Assembly (NCBI RefSeq): GCF_020171785.1
Contig: NZ_JAIVAE010000001.1
Coordinates: 1-64,000 of the forward strand
Origin: Guptibacillus hwajinpoensis
GTDB taxonomy: Bacteria; Bacillota; Bacilli; Bacillales; Guptibacillaceae
Length of the DNA: 64,000 bases
Reading direction: 5' to 3'
Shown piece by piece: positions 15,673-23,836 of this stretch. Every line of letters begins with the position of its first letter. Position 1 is the first letter of the stretch. Made by a program: the position numbers and the translations under genes. Under the pieces are notes generated by a model. It saw only the letters and a program-made list of their open reading frames with translations, searched no databases and was not told where the DNA came from.

Positions 15673-18066
15673 TTGAAGGGGAAAAACGTATTGTCAATGG
15701 CAATGATCGCCGCGTTAACGCTAAGTGCATTTTCAACACCTAGCGCAAGCGCAGCGGTCCAAGCTGACACAACTCCAGTCAAACAAGAGGTGAAGAAAGA
15801 ATCAGTACATAAGGAAGGACCATTTGATCTCGCGATTGCAAATGAAGAGAAATTGATTGAGATGCTGAAAGAATCCGGTAAAATCTCAAAGAATGCCTCA
15901 GCAGAGGATGCCGAACAAGCATTACAAAGTTTTCTAAAAAAGAAATCAGAATCGCTTCAAGAAAAAGATTCTAGCGGTGAGTTAGAAGATGAAAAGCTTG
16001 AAGTTGAAGCTGATATTAAAGAAAAATTAAAGAATGGCAACAAAGATAAAGCGAAAGGGAACTATAGTAACGGCGGTAAAAACCTTGCCCCGGTCGTTGA
16101 GGAAGAATATGACGGAGACGTTCGATCGGATAACGTCCTTGTTCTTCTCGTTGAATTTCCAGACTTTCCTCATAACAGTATCCAGCCGGAAGAATCTGAT
16201 ATGTACTACGAGGATTATGTGAAAGAACATTACCAAGATATGATCTTCGGTGAAGACGGATATGAAGGGCCTAATGGCGAAAATCTCGTTTCCATGAAGC
16301 AATTCTATGAAGAGCAAACCGATGGTGCTTATACCGTGAATGGTGAAGTTGCTGGTTGGTACATGGCATCTAAAAACGCTGCTGAATACGGTGGGAACTA
16401 CCCTACTGTTGAAGATAGTGATAAGAACGCACGTGGACTTGTGAAGGAAGCTCTTACGGCAGCTGCTCAAGATCCAAATGTGAATCTTGAAGACTATGAT
16501 CAGGAAGATCGTTATGACCTCGATGGCGACGGAGATTTCCGTGAGCCGGACGGTTTGGTGGACCACTTAATGGTTGTTCACTCGGCTGTTGGGGAAGAAG
16601 CAGGCGGAGGTCAACTTGGACCTGACGCAATCTGGTCTCACCGTTGGAATCTTGGAGGAATATTCCCAATCGAAGGATCTCCAGAACCGGAAGTCGATTA
16701 CTGGGGTGAAGGTTCCATGTATGCGTACGACTACACAATCGAGCCTGCTGATGGCGCTGCTGGAGTATTTGCGCATGAGTATGGTCACGATCTAGGATTA
16801 CCTGATGAGTACGATACACAGTATTCAGGTGAAGGAGAAGCCGTCTCTTACTGGTCGATTATGGCTAGCGGTAGCTGGGCAGGTAAGATCCCAGGAACGG
16901 AACCAACTGGTTTTAGTGCATGGTCGAAGGAGTTTCTACAAGCTTCTCAAGATGGAAACTGGTTGAAGTATGACGAAGTAGATTTAGAGGACATTGATAA
17001 AAAAGGTTTAGAAGTTTACCTTGATCAGGCAAATACGAAAGGGACCAACCTTGATGCGCTTCGTATTAACCTGCCAGATAAAGAAACGGTCATTAACGAA
17101 CCATTCAGTGGAGATTATGAGTATTTCAGTGGAAGTGACAATGATCTCGACAACTCAGCTGTGATGAATGTCGATCTCTCAAATGCTGCTTCTGCAGAGC
17201 TAACGTTCAAAACATGGTATGACATTGAAGAAGACTGGGATTATGGTTCGATTCAAGTGAGTGAAGATGGAGAGAATTGGAGTACAATCCCTGGTAACAT
17301 TACAACACAAACGAACCCGCACGATAGTAATCCAGGTGATGGCATTACGGGTAAATCAGATGGATGGATTGATGCGTCATTTGGCTTAAGTGCTTATGCT
17401 GGTAAAGATATTCAGGTGAAAATCAATTACTGGACGGATGCTGCGGCAATTAACCCTGGTTTCTATGTGGATGATGTTCGCGTAACGGCGGATGGCGAAG
17501 AAATTTTCTTTGATGATGCAGAAGGCGAACCGAAAGTGGAGCTTGATGGCTTTACAAAGAATACAGGGGTAAAAGTTTCCGAGCATTATTACCTGCTTGA
17601 GTGGAGAAACCATCAGGGTGTTGATGAAGGACTGGGTCACATTAGTCGTGGTGACAGTCTCATGTCTTACGATCCAGGTCTAGTGGTGTGGTATGCTGAT
17701 AATAAGTATTCCGATAACTGGACTGGTTTCCATCCTGGGGAAGGTTTCCTTGGCGTAGTCGATGCCGATCAGCATGAACTTTACTGGAGTGATGGAACTG
17801 TAGCGCAAACGCGTTATCAAATCCATGATGCAGCGTTCAGTCTCCGTAAAGATGAAAAAATGTTCATTGACTACAGTAATATTAATGGACGCACGATGAC
17901 AGATAAGAAAAATCAATTCGTTAAGTTCTTTAACGATCATGAAAGCTATTTGAATGAAGCGGTACCGGATGCAGGAAGAAATGTTCCTGAATATGGCCTT
18001 CAATTTAAAGTAACTGGTGAAGCAACAGATCGTTCTGTTGGGCGCGTATCGATTACAAAAAAATAA
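15673..18066 (+). CDS. inhA: Immune inhibitor A-type M6 metalloprotease
   Basis: A 797-residue secreted zinc protease that degrades proteins outside the cell; in the B. cereus group InhA cleaves antibacterial peptides and host proteins. Start TTG 15673 follows AGGGGG. A signal peptide ends near ASAA (~28). The propeptide covers ~45-140 and includes IANEEKLIEMLKESG, repeated in the upstream lipoprotein. The peptidase domain has the zinc motif HEYGHDLGLPDEY, with H368, E369 and H372 as ligands/catalytic base, and the conserved SIMASGSW beyond. The C-terminal ~350 residues hold a carbohydrate-binding-like/MAM-like beta domain (SAELTFKTWYDIEEDWDYG…) and a final region with YDPGLVVWY, both usual for InhA. 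Length matches the family (~790-800). Confidence 0.95.
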   Translation: MKGKNVLSMAMIAALTLSAFSTPSASAAVQADTTPVKQEVKKESVHKEGPFDLAIANEEKLIEMLKESGKISKNASAEDAEQALQSFLKKKSESLQEKDSSGELEDEKLEVEADIKEKLKNGNKDKAKGNYSNGGKNLAPVVEEEYDGDVRSDNVLVLLVEFPDFPHNSIQPEESDMYYEDYVKEHYQDMIFGEDGYEGPNGENLVSMKQFYEEQTDGAYTVNGEVAGWYMASKNAAEYGGNYPTVEDSDKNARGLVKEALTAAAQDPNVNLEDYDQEDRYDLDGDGDFREPDGLVDHLMVVHSAVGEEAGGGQLGPDAIWSHRWNLGGIFPIEGSPEPEVDYWGEGSMYAYDYTIEPADGAAGVFAHEYGHDLGLPDEYDTQYSGEGEAVSYWSIMASGSWAGKIPGTEPTGFSAWSKEFLQASQDGNWLKYDEVDLEDIDKKGLEVYLDQANTKGTNLDALRINLPDKETVINEPFSGDYEYFSGSDNDLDNSAVMNVDLSNAASAELTFKTWYDIEEDWDYGSIQVSEDGENWSTIPGNITTQTNPHDSNPGDGITGKSDGWIDASFGLSAYAGKDIQVKINYWTDAAAINPGFYVDDVRVTADGEEIFFDDAEGEPKVELDGFTKNTGVKVSEHYYLLEWRNHQGVDEGLGHISRGDSLMSYDPGLVVWYADNKYSDNWTGFHPGEGFLGVVDADQHELYWSDGTVAQTRYQIHDAAFSLRKDEKMFIDYSNINGRTMTDKKNQFVKFFNDHESYLNEAVPDAGRNVPEYGLQFKVTGEATDRSVGRVSITKK

Positions 18067-18073
18067 GATAAGC

Positions 18074-18109
18074 AAAAAGGGGACGCTAATTAGGAGCGTT
18101 CCCTTTTTT
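18074..18109 (+). terminator. Terminator of the protease gene
   Basis: AAAAAGGGGACGCT and GGAGCGTTCCCTTTTTT form a strong stem ending in a T-run. Confidence 0.9.
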
Positions 18110-18202
18110 GTTTGATACGACTGACTTTTTTTGAAGAAAGTAGTAACGTAAGGTTGACCGGGTGGTGCACCCAATCGTTTAACATGAAGGTAGGAGGTAA
18201 TG

Positions 18203-18544
18203 ATGTACAAAATCGGTGAGTTTGCTGCGTTAACGGGTTTGAGCAAGGAAACGCTTCGCTATTATGCAGAAGTAAATTTGTTAGAGCCAGCCTATATGGA
18301 TCCGATTAATAAGTATCGCTATTATGATGATGGTAGTTATTTTCTAGCGCTTTTATTAGGGAAGCTTCGGCGCTTTGGATTCACCATACAAGAAATGAAA
18401 GCTGTGATGGAAGATGAGTCATTTGCTCATTTAGAAGATCTTTTGCGTGATAAAAAAGCGAACATCGAAAATAAGATCAATGAACTACACCTTCAAGTAA
18501 CAGAGATTGATGAGTTTCTTAGGTCAGGGAGGGATAACGAATGA
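18203..18544 (+). CDS. MerR family regulator
   Basis: A 113-residue MerR-type regulator. The winged helix is YKIGEFAALTGLSKETLRYYAEVNLLEPAYMDPINKYRYYDD, followed by the dimerisation coil (LRDKKANIENKINELHLQVTEIDEFL). No Cys pair suggests a metal ligand, so it is more like the TipA/BltR drug- or stress-type. AGGAGGT at 18192-18198 spaces better with ATG 18203 than with the adjacent ATG 18200. Its stop overlaps the SRPBCC start (ATGA), so the pair is coupled. Upstream, TTGACCGGGTGGTGCACCC (18154-18172) contains a short inverted repeat that may be its own operator. Confidence 0.9.
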   Translation: MYKIGEFAALTGLSKETLRYYAEVNLLEPAYMDPINKYRYYDDGSYFLALLLGKLRRFGFTIQEMKAVMEDESFAHLEDLLRDKKANIENKINELHLQVTEIDEFLRSGRDNE

Positions 18545-18996
18545 TACAGTGGCAGGAAGAAAAGGTAATCGAAGCACCGATCGAAACGGTTTGGGAATTA
18601 TTTAAAGACGAGCATATTAAAGTGATTATGCCTAAGGTTGAAGAGCATGTGTTAATTGAAAAAGAAGAGCATGAAGTAGGGGCTAGGCATCGCCAAACGT
18701 ATCGTGAAGGAAAAAGATTAGAAACGTATACGGTTGAAACGCTTGCTTATGAAGATAACGAAACGCTTAAAGTGAAACGGATATGCTTTGTTTTAGGAAA
18801 GGCGTTTGAAATCACACTTGGCTTTACACTCCAAAAATTGGGTGAAAACCAAACGAAATTCATTTATGAGGGACAAAATAAAGGCGTGAATTTTGTAGGG
18901 AGAGCCATGCTGAAGTTAAGTCGACCGAAGGATCAAATGAACGTTGTTCAGGAGTTTATGGACCGAGTGGAAACTGAAGCAAAGAAAAGGGCTTAG
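18541..18996 (+). CDS. SRPBCC (START-like) family protein
   Basis: A 151-residue SRPBCC-fold protein. The start WQEEKVIEAPIETVWELFKDEHI is the typical first strand and helix of the hydrophobic ligand-binding cup, and the C-terminal helix (RPKDQMNVVQEFMDRVETEAKKR) closes it. It probably binds a small hydrophobic ligand. Coupling to the MerR gene suggests it handles or presents the inducer. A paralogous start is seen in the larger protein at 35478. Confidence 0.85.
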   Translation: MIQWQEEKVIEAPIETVWELFKDEHIKVIMPKVEEHVLIEKEEHEVGARHRQTYREGKRLETYTVETLAYEDNETLKVKRICFVLGKAFEITLGFTLQKLGENQTKFIYEGQNKGVNFVGRAMLKLSRPKDQMNVVQEFMDRVETEAKKRA

Positions 18997-19016
18997 ACAT
19001 TTCTGAGCCCTTTTTC
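18985..19016. terminator. Bidirectional terminator
   Basis: AAAAGGGCT and AGCCCTTTTT pair across a 12-nt loop. It overlaps the SRPBCC 3' end and serves the convergent TetR gene too. Confidence 0.85.
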
Positions 19017-19020
19017 TATT

Positions 19021-19884
19021 TTACTTAAAATAGTTGCTAATTAACTCATCAAGTTGATTAACAGTTGTTTGGTCAAGTTTCGGATCATCTCTGAGCGAAC
19101 AAAGAACGCTCTCGATAAGAAACTTACGAGATTTCTTGGAATGGAGAAGCTCGTCCTTTACAAAATCTAATCGTTCAATTGCTTCATTATTTGATTCTGA
19201 TAGATTAGCTTTTAATAAACGAATGGTACTAACGAGGTTAGAGTGAAACAATTGGTTACCCTCGGGAAACCAGTCGTCCATCTGCTCTGGCTTGTTTAGT
19301 TGTTGATTTGCGATTGAAGCATCTTCCACGATCGTAACCATCCGATCCACGCTGTATTCCACGACTGGATAAATATCTGCACTTGCTCCATTTGCGATCG
19401 AATAATACTTGACATTATGGTGAAGGATCCCCAAAAACATGATCGCCCCATCTAATAAGTACGGTTGTTTTTCTTCGCCAAATAGCTCAAGAAACCGGTT
19501 GTAAACCCATCGAAGCATTCGTTTCTGACCTTCTCGTAGGAAATGTTTTAAGTCTTCATCGTTTGAAACAAACACTTCCTCAAACAGGGTAATGAGTTTG
19601 TTTTTTTTATTTGTATTCATTTGGAATTCAATTTGTTTCTTAAAAATGGTAAGGTCTGATGGGTCCTGACCGATAAGCAGTTCATCCCGCTTTCGCTCCA
19701 TCGATTCATAAAGTGCTTTAAACAGCGCGATTAACAGTTCGTTTTTGGACGAAAAGTAGTTGTAAAACGTTCCTTTTGAAATACCGCTAAACTCTAAAAT
19801 GTCCTGGATGGAAGTAGACTGAAAGCCTCTTTCAATGAAAAGCTGATGCGCCATCTTAATAACGTGCTGTTTGCGATCGTTCAT
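19021..19884 (-). CDS. TetR family regulator, probable repressor of the MFS pump
   Basis: A 287-residue TetR/AcrR regulator. The helix-turn-helix is VIKMAHQLFIERGFQSTSIQDILEFSGISKGTFYNYFSSKNELLIALF (residues ~8-55). The ligand domain is long and ends in a helical tail. It is divergent from a DHA2 drug transporter. The shared promoter region carries a perfect 19-bp palindrome near this gene and three related imperfect sites near the pump. I infer self-repression and repression of the transporter, relieved by a drug-like ligand. Confidence 0.9.
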   Translation of the reverse strand: MNDRKQHVIKMAHQLFIERGFQSTSIQDILEFSGISKGTFYNYFSSKNELLIALFKALYESMERKRDELLIGQDPSDLTIFKKQIEFQMNTNKKNKLITLFEEVFVSNDEDLKHFLREGQKRMLRWVYNRFLELFGEEKQPYLLDGAIMFLGILHHNVKYYSIANGASADIYPVVEYSVDRMVTIVEDASIANQQLNKPEQMDDWFPEGNQLFHSNLVSTIRLLKANLSESNNEAIERLDFVKDELLHSKKSRKFLIESVLCSLRDDPKLDQTTVNQLDELISNYFK

Positions 19885-19930
19885 CGTATCACCTTTTGCT
19901 TCGTTATAGTATTAAGTCATTATCATTACC

Positions 19931-20087
19931 TTTATACTGCCGGTATAAACCTGATCATACCTTACTTTTATTATTGAAACAAATCCTTTTAAATTGGGAA
20001 GAAATAATGATTGCAAAAGTTGAACTCATGGTATATGATATGAGAGATTTGAACCGATGGTATAAATAATTGAACTAAAGGTATATG
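19931..20087. promoter_or_regulatory. Four operator-like sites between tetR and the MFS gene
   Basis: Site 1 at 19931-19949 is TTTATACTGCCGGTATAAA, with exact 7-base arms. Sites 2-4 at 20019-20037, 20048-20066 and 20069-20087 are GTTGAACTCATGGTATATG, TTTGAACCGATGGTATAAA and ATTGAACTAAAGGTATATG. They share the right half (GGTATA) with site 1 and have a common altered left half (TTGAAC). Site 4 covers the ribosome-site region of the pump gene. Confidence 0.65.
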
Positions 20088-20098
20088 GGGGTATAAAG

Positions 20099-21610
20099 AT
20101 GAGTCAATCAGGTAAAGAGACGCCTCGTCCAAAGTACGGTATTCTTGCGATTTTAATTATAGGCGCGTTTATCGCATTTCTGAATAATACGCTGCTTAAT
20201 ATTGCACTACCGTCGATTATGGCGGATTTACAAATTGAAACCGCGACGGTGCAGTGGCTTACGACAGGCTTTATGCTTGTGAACGGAATCATGATTCCAG
20301 CTACGGCCTTTTTAATTGAAAAATATTCAGTGCGCCGCCTCTTTCTTGTGGCGATCGGACTATTTACGCTTGGTACAGTGATTGCCGGAATGGCGGAGAT
20401 TTTCCCTGTCCTACTTGGAGGGAGAATGTTACAGGCTTCAGGATCGGCCATTATGATGCCGCTCTTAATGAACGTGATGCTTGTTAGCTTTCCGATTGAA
20501 AAAAGGGGAGCGGCGATGGGTGTTTTCGGACTCATTCTAATGGCTGCGCCAGCGATTGGTCCAACGCTATCTGGGTGGATTATCGAACAATATGATTGGA
20601 GAATGTTGTTCCACTTTGTTACGCCAATTGCGATTTCAATCTTCTTGCTTGGGTTCTTCTTATTAAAAGATAAGAAAGAAAAGGTAAACATTCGACTCGA
20701 TTTGTTTTCACTTCTTTTATCAAGCGCGGGGTTTGGTGGTATTCTATACGGCTTTAGTTCTGCAGGGAATAAAGGATGGGATAGTCCACAAGTGTATTTA
20801 ACTATCGGGATCGGGGTTATCTCACTGACAACTTTCATTATTCGTCAGTCGAAACAAGAGCGACCGATGCTAAACTTTACGATCTTTAAATATCCCATGT
20901 TTGCTCTTTCTTCTTCCATTACGATGGTTGTGAACATGGCAATGTTTTCAGGAATGCTTTTGCTTCCGATTTACGTACAAACAATTCGAGGCATTTCACC
21001 GCTTGATGCCGGTTTAATGATGCTGCCAGGAGCACTCGTGATGGCCTTTATGTCACCGATTACGGGTCGTTTATTTGATAAAATTGGCGGGCGTATTCTT
21101 GCAACAACTGGTCTTGCAATTACAGTTGTGACGACGTACCTGTTTAGTACACTGTCGATGGAAACCACGTATAACTACATTATGATTCTTCATGCCATAC
21201 GCATGTTCGGGATGTCGATGGTGATGATGCCAGTATCAACGAACGGGTTAAATCAACTGCCAGCTCGGTTTTATCCGCACGGTACCGCAATGAACAATAC
21301 GTTAAACCAGGTAGCTGGTGCGATTGGAACAGCGCTTCTCGTAACCATTATGTCCAACCGAACGGAGTCTGCTGCAACCGATCTTGCGAAGGAAGCGGTA
21401 GCGGGTGGGGTTGATCCAGCTACGCTTCAACAGCAAATTATGATGCAGGCGATGCTTGAAGGTATTAACTTTGCGTTCTTTATCGCTACCTTTATCGCAG
21501 GTTTAGCGTTTGTACTTGCTTTCTTCATTAAGCGAGCGGGACGTGAAGAAGAAGTGAAGAAGCCGATTGTACCGGAGTCGAAGCCTGTTGATCTTGTCAC
21601 AAATGCATAG
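20099..21610 (+). CDS. DHA2 family MFS drug transporter (EmrB/QacA type)
   Basis: A 503-residue 14-TM major facilitator of the drug:H+ antiporter-2 family. Motifs include IAFLNNTLLNIALPSIMADL (TM1), WLTTGFMLVNGIMIP and GGRMLQASGSAIMMPLLMNV (motif A/B region). The antiporter motif C is GVFGLILMAAPAIGPTLSGWI. The second half has FDKIGGRILATTGL. ATG 20099 follows GGGGGT. Expected to export lipophilic drugs or cationic dyes. Regulated by the divergent TetR protein; closed by its own terminator. Confidence 0.93.
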   Translation: MSQSGKETPRPKYGILAILIIGAFIAFLNNTLLNIALPSIMADLQIETATVQWLTTGFMLVNGIMIPATAFLIEKYSVRRLFLVAIGLFTLGTVIAGMAEIFPVLLGGRMLQASGSAIMMPLLMNVMLVSFPIEKRGAAMGVFGLILMAAPAIGPTLSGWIIEQYDWRMLFHFVTPIAISIFLLGFFLLKDKKEKVNIRLDLFSLLLSSAGFGGILYGFSSAGNKGWDSPQVYLTIGIGVISLTTFIIRQSKQERPMLNFTIFKYPMFALSSSITMVVNMAMFSGMLLLPIYVQTIRGISPLDAGLMMLPGALVMAFMSPITGRLFDKIGGRILATTGLAITVVTTYLFSTLSMETTYNYIMILHAIRMFGMSMVMMPVSTNGLNQLPARFYPHGTAMNNTLNQVAGAIGTALLVTIMSNRTESAATDLAKEAVAGGVDPATLQQQIMMQAMLEGINFAFFIATFIAGLAFVLAFFIKRAGREEEVKKPIVPESKPVDLVTNA

Positions 21611-21612
21611 CG

Positions 21613-21650
21613 AAAAAAGGATGAAGCCAGTGATGGCCTCATCCTTTTTT
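21613..21650. terminator. Bidirectional terminator
   Basis: AAAAAAGGATGAAGCC and GGCCTCATCCTTTTTT pair (one mismatch) between the convergent MFS and CGNR genes. Confidence 0.9.
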
Positions 21651-22224
21651 ATGTGTTTTTAGACGTTTTCGTTTTCGTATAATAGTGCTTCTTGGCCTTC
21701 TTTCGATTTCCGCAAACTTCCATTGAACACCATTTGCGTTTTCCTTTTTGATCGATAAAAAAAGCAAGACAATCATCATTTTCGCATGCTTTTACTTTGT
21801 TCAATAAACCAGCACCTTCAAATTGGAGCACTTGAAATGCCATAATGGCTAGTAATCCCTGTGTCCCACCTTTACTTGGAAGTGGAGTTAGGTTCTTTTT
21901 CTCAAGTAGAAAAGAAAGGGGCGCTGCTTTGGTCGCGTTCGTAAGTAGATGGATGAAACTATCGTGAGATTTATTTGAAGCGAAATGGTCTCGACATTCA
22001 TCGCGGAATTGGCGGAGATCGTCTAATTGAATCGGCGCCTGTTTGATTTGTTCTATTTGACTTGCCGTTAATAAGCCGTTTTCTTCCATTAGGGTTAACC
22101 ACTGAGTAGCATTCTCTTTTTCTGTTAAAAGATCGATCGGGTTGTGATTCTGCATTTTTAAAGTGTTCATTAAATTAATGAAAAGGTAATCAGAAAAATG
22201 AGAGAAGCTTGTTTTTTGGATCAT
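21649..22224 (-). CDS. CGNR zinc-finger (ABATE domain) protein
   Basis: A 191-residue protein of the ABATE-CGNR class, thought to be stress-responsive transcriptional regulators. The N-terminal part is the ABATE-like helical domain (DYLFINLMNTLKMQNHNPIDLL…). The C-terminal treble-clef is CENDDCLAFFIDQKGKRKWCSMEVCGNRKKAKKHY, with the four Cys and the CGNR signature intact. It is divergent from a thioredoxin gene; the 9-bp inverted repeat at 22283-22308 is a possible binding site. Target genes are unknown. Confidence 0.92.
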   Translation of the reverse strand: MIQKTSFSHFSDYLFINLMNTLKMQNHNPIDLLTEKENATQWLTLMEENGLLTASQIEQIKQAPIQLDDLRQFRDECRDHFASNKSHDSFIHLLTNATKAAPLSFLLEKKNLTPLPSKGGTQGLLAIMAFQVLQFEGAGLLNKVKACENDDCLAFFIDQKGKRKWCSMEVCGNRKKAKKHYYTKTKTSKNT

Positions 22225-22250
22225 CTAGAAACACACCTTTTACTATATCG

Positions 22251-22308
22251 TTGACATAAATTATAACATAATGTAGTATTCTAACCACTAAATTAGTTTT
22301 TAGTGGTT
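22251..22308 (+). promoter_or_regulatory. Sigma-A promoter and 9-bp inverted repeat upstream of the thioredoxin gene
   Basis: TTGACA (22251-22256), 17 bases, TAGTAT (22274-22279). Directly after, AACCACTAA (22283-22291) and its exact complement TTAGTGGTT (22300-22308) flank 8 bases at the expected transcription start. It could be an operator or a leader hairpin. Confidence 0.65.
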
Positions 22309-22336
22309 ATAAAAATAAGTATAGAGGAGAGATAAC

Positions 22337-22651
22337 ATGGCCGTACAAAATGTAACGGATCAAACATTTGAACAAGAAACGAAAGAAGGTCTTGTGTTAG
22401 CTGATTTAGGAGCACCGTGGTGTGGCCCTTGTAAGATGATTGCACCCGTTCTTGATGAATTGGATGAGGAAACGGGAAATGATCTGAAAATTGTTCAGCT
22501 TGACGTGGATTCTAATCCGGAAACCGCAAGAAAATATGATGTAATGAGTATTCCAACGTTGCTTTTCTTTAAAGACGGTGAGCTTGTTGAGAATGCAGTT
22601 GGTTTTCGAACAAAAGAAGAATTAGCAGGTATTGCGAAAAAACACGGTTAA
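22337..22651 (+). CDS. trxA: Thioredoxin
   Basis: A 104-residue cytoplasmic thioredoxin that reduces disulphides through the redox pair in WCGPC (Cys 31 and 34 approx.). The cis-Pro loop is intact (VMSIPTLLFF), as is the C-terminal VGFRTKEEL. One oddity: the normally conserved Trp before the motif (DFWAxWCGPC) is replaced, giving LADLGAPWCGPC, so this may be a secondary paralogue and not the main essential TrxA. Ribosome site AGAGGAGAG precedes ATG 22337. Its own terminator follows. Confidence 0.93.
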   Translation: MAVQNVTDQTFEQETKEGLVLADLGAPWCGPCKMIAPVLDELDEETGNDLKIVQLDVDSNPETARKYDVMSIPTLLFFKDGELVENAVGFRTKEELAGIAKKHG

Positions 22652-22658
22652 TCGATGT

Positions 22659-22691
22659 AAGGAAGCGTTGCTTAAGCAACGCTTCCTTTTT
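22659..22691 (+). terminator. Terminator after the thioredoxin gene
   Basis: AAGGAAGCGTTGCTT is followed directly by its complement AAGCAACGCTTCCTT and T-run. It lies just before the convergent gerC-type gene and probably serves both strands. Confidence 0.9.
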
Positions 22692-22693
22692 AG

Positions 22694-23836
22694 CTAATTG
22701 ATATCCTGTGTCCCATAGCCTGTTAAAGTGAAATCGACATCAATCGTTACTGGCAATTGAGAAAAAATACGTTCCCAATCTTTATGATGCTTTTGCCAAT
22801 AGGCGGGCTGTTTAATGCTTGTCCACGTACCAAACTCAAGGTAATCGAGCTTTTGCTCCTGGGCGATGGAGATGACATGTTCCATCTCTTCTTTAACGAC
22901 TTGTTCGCCTTGTTTTTTTAGCTCTTTTTCCCATCCTTCTTGAAAAACATCTCGCTTGATTTCCCAGTCTTCTGCAAGTCTCAGAGAGCTTTTCACTTTT
23001 AACTGAATGGTCAGCTGTCCCTCTTTTAACACGGGTTCGATGGACGTACTTGCTTTCATAATCTCAAGCACAGCTTGATCCGCCTCAGAATTTTCCTTTT
23101 TAATCGCTACTAAACCGCCGCTTACTTCATTCGTGATCCATTTTAATCCGGCAATTTCTTCAGGAGTGAGCCAACCAACGATCTGCTCCGATTTATCCGA
23201 AATGATCCCAGCACCAAGGAGTCGAATACGTCCTTTGTTGATTCCAACTTCCGGGATAACAAAGCTTGCGCCTTCAGTAATTTTTTTCGACACTTCTCCA
23301 AATTTAAGCGTATCTTGCACATATAAACTTCGATCATGGTTTTGCGTGAGCTCCTTTAACTGAACGGCTGGGAACATTTCTTTTGTCGGTTCAACCGCAA
23401 GGATGTCGGCAGAAGATTCTTTTGTAATAAAAACGGCCACTGTTCTCCTAAATTCATGATCTCGTAGGAAGAAGCTAATTAACTGCTTTAAAGGCTCTTC
23501 TTTTAATAGCCTTTCCGTAAGCACCATGGATTTTAAGTGCGTATAGTTTGGCGGACGATCGGTTTCAAGGGAGTTTTCACGGATGATTTGGAAGAAGTTG
23601 CTGCCAGTTAATGTGATGTTTTGATAAGGATCCCCTCCTGAACTTCCAAACTGTGTCCCTTCAATGTTGTTTGGAACAACGTACTGGTTAGTCATGGAAA
23701 AGACGTCTTCCTCTGATTCGTTGTAATCGAGTCCAATTCCCATGATCATCCCTAAATCCTCGATTTCATTGCTATCCCAACACGCAGTAAGGAAGAGAAG
23801 TTGTAGAGAAAAGAAAATAAGCACGCCTTTCTTCAC
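22694..23836 (-). CDS. Ger(x)C family spore germination lipoprotein
   Basis: A 380-residue C subunit of a nutrient germinant receptor, anchored to the outer face of the spore inner membrane. Signal peptide with lipobox LTAC (Cys 19) is followed by WDSNEIEDLGMIMGIGLDYN, the family hallmark. Later conserved parts include LKSMVLTERLLKE and the C-terminal KHHKDWERIFSQLPVTIDVDFTLTGYG. Its start overlaps the end of the permease gene (ATGA). It is the last gene of an A-B-C operon, which should be transcribed in the forespore. Confidence 0.95.
   Translation of the reverse strand: MKKGVLIFFSLQLLFLTACWDSNEIEDLGMIMGIGLDYNESEEDVFSMTNQYVVPNNIEGTQFGSSGGDPYQNITLTGSNFFQIIRENSLETDRPPNYTHLKSMVLTERLLKEEPLKQLISFFLRDHEFRRTVAVFITKESSADILAVEPTKEMFPAVQLKELTQNHDRSLYVQDTLKFGEVSKKITEGASFVIPEVGINKGRIRLLGAGIISDKSEQIVGWLTPEEIAGLKWITNEVSGGLVAIKKENSEADQAVLEIMKASTSIEPVLKEGQLTIQLKVKSSLRLAEDWEIKRDVFQEGWEKELKKQGEQVVKEEMEHVISIAQEQKLDYLEFGTWTSIKQPAYWQKHHKDWERIFSQLPVTIDVDFTLTGYGTQDIN

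Noticed and set aside
16027-16566. 179-codon minus-strand frame inside inhA
   Set aside because: Antisense shadow of the protease domain.
20104-20838. 244-codon minus-strand frame inside the MFS gene
   Set aside because: Antisense shadow of conserved transmembrane helices.
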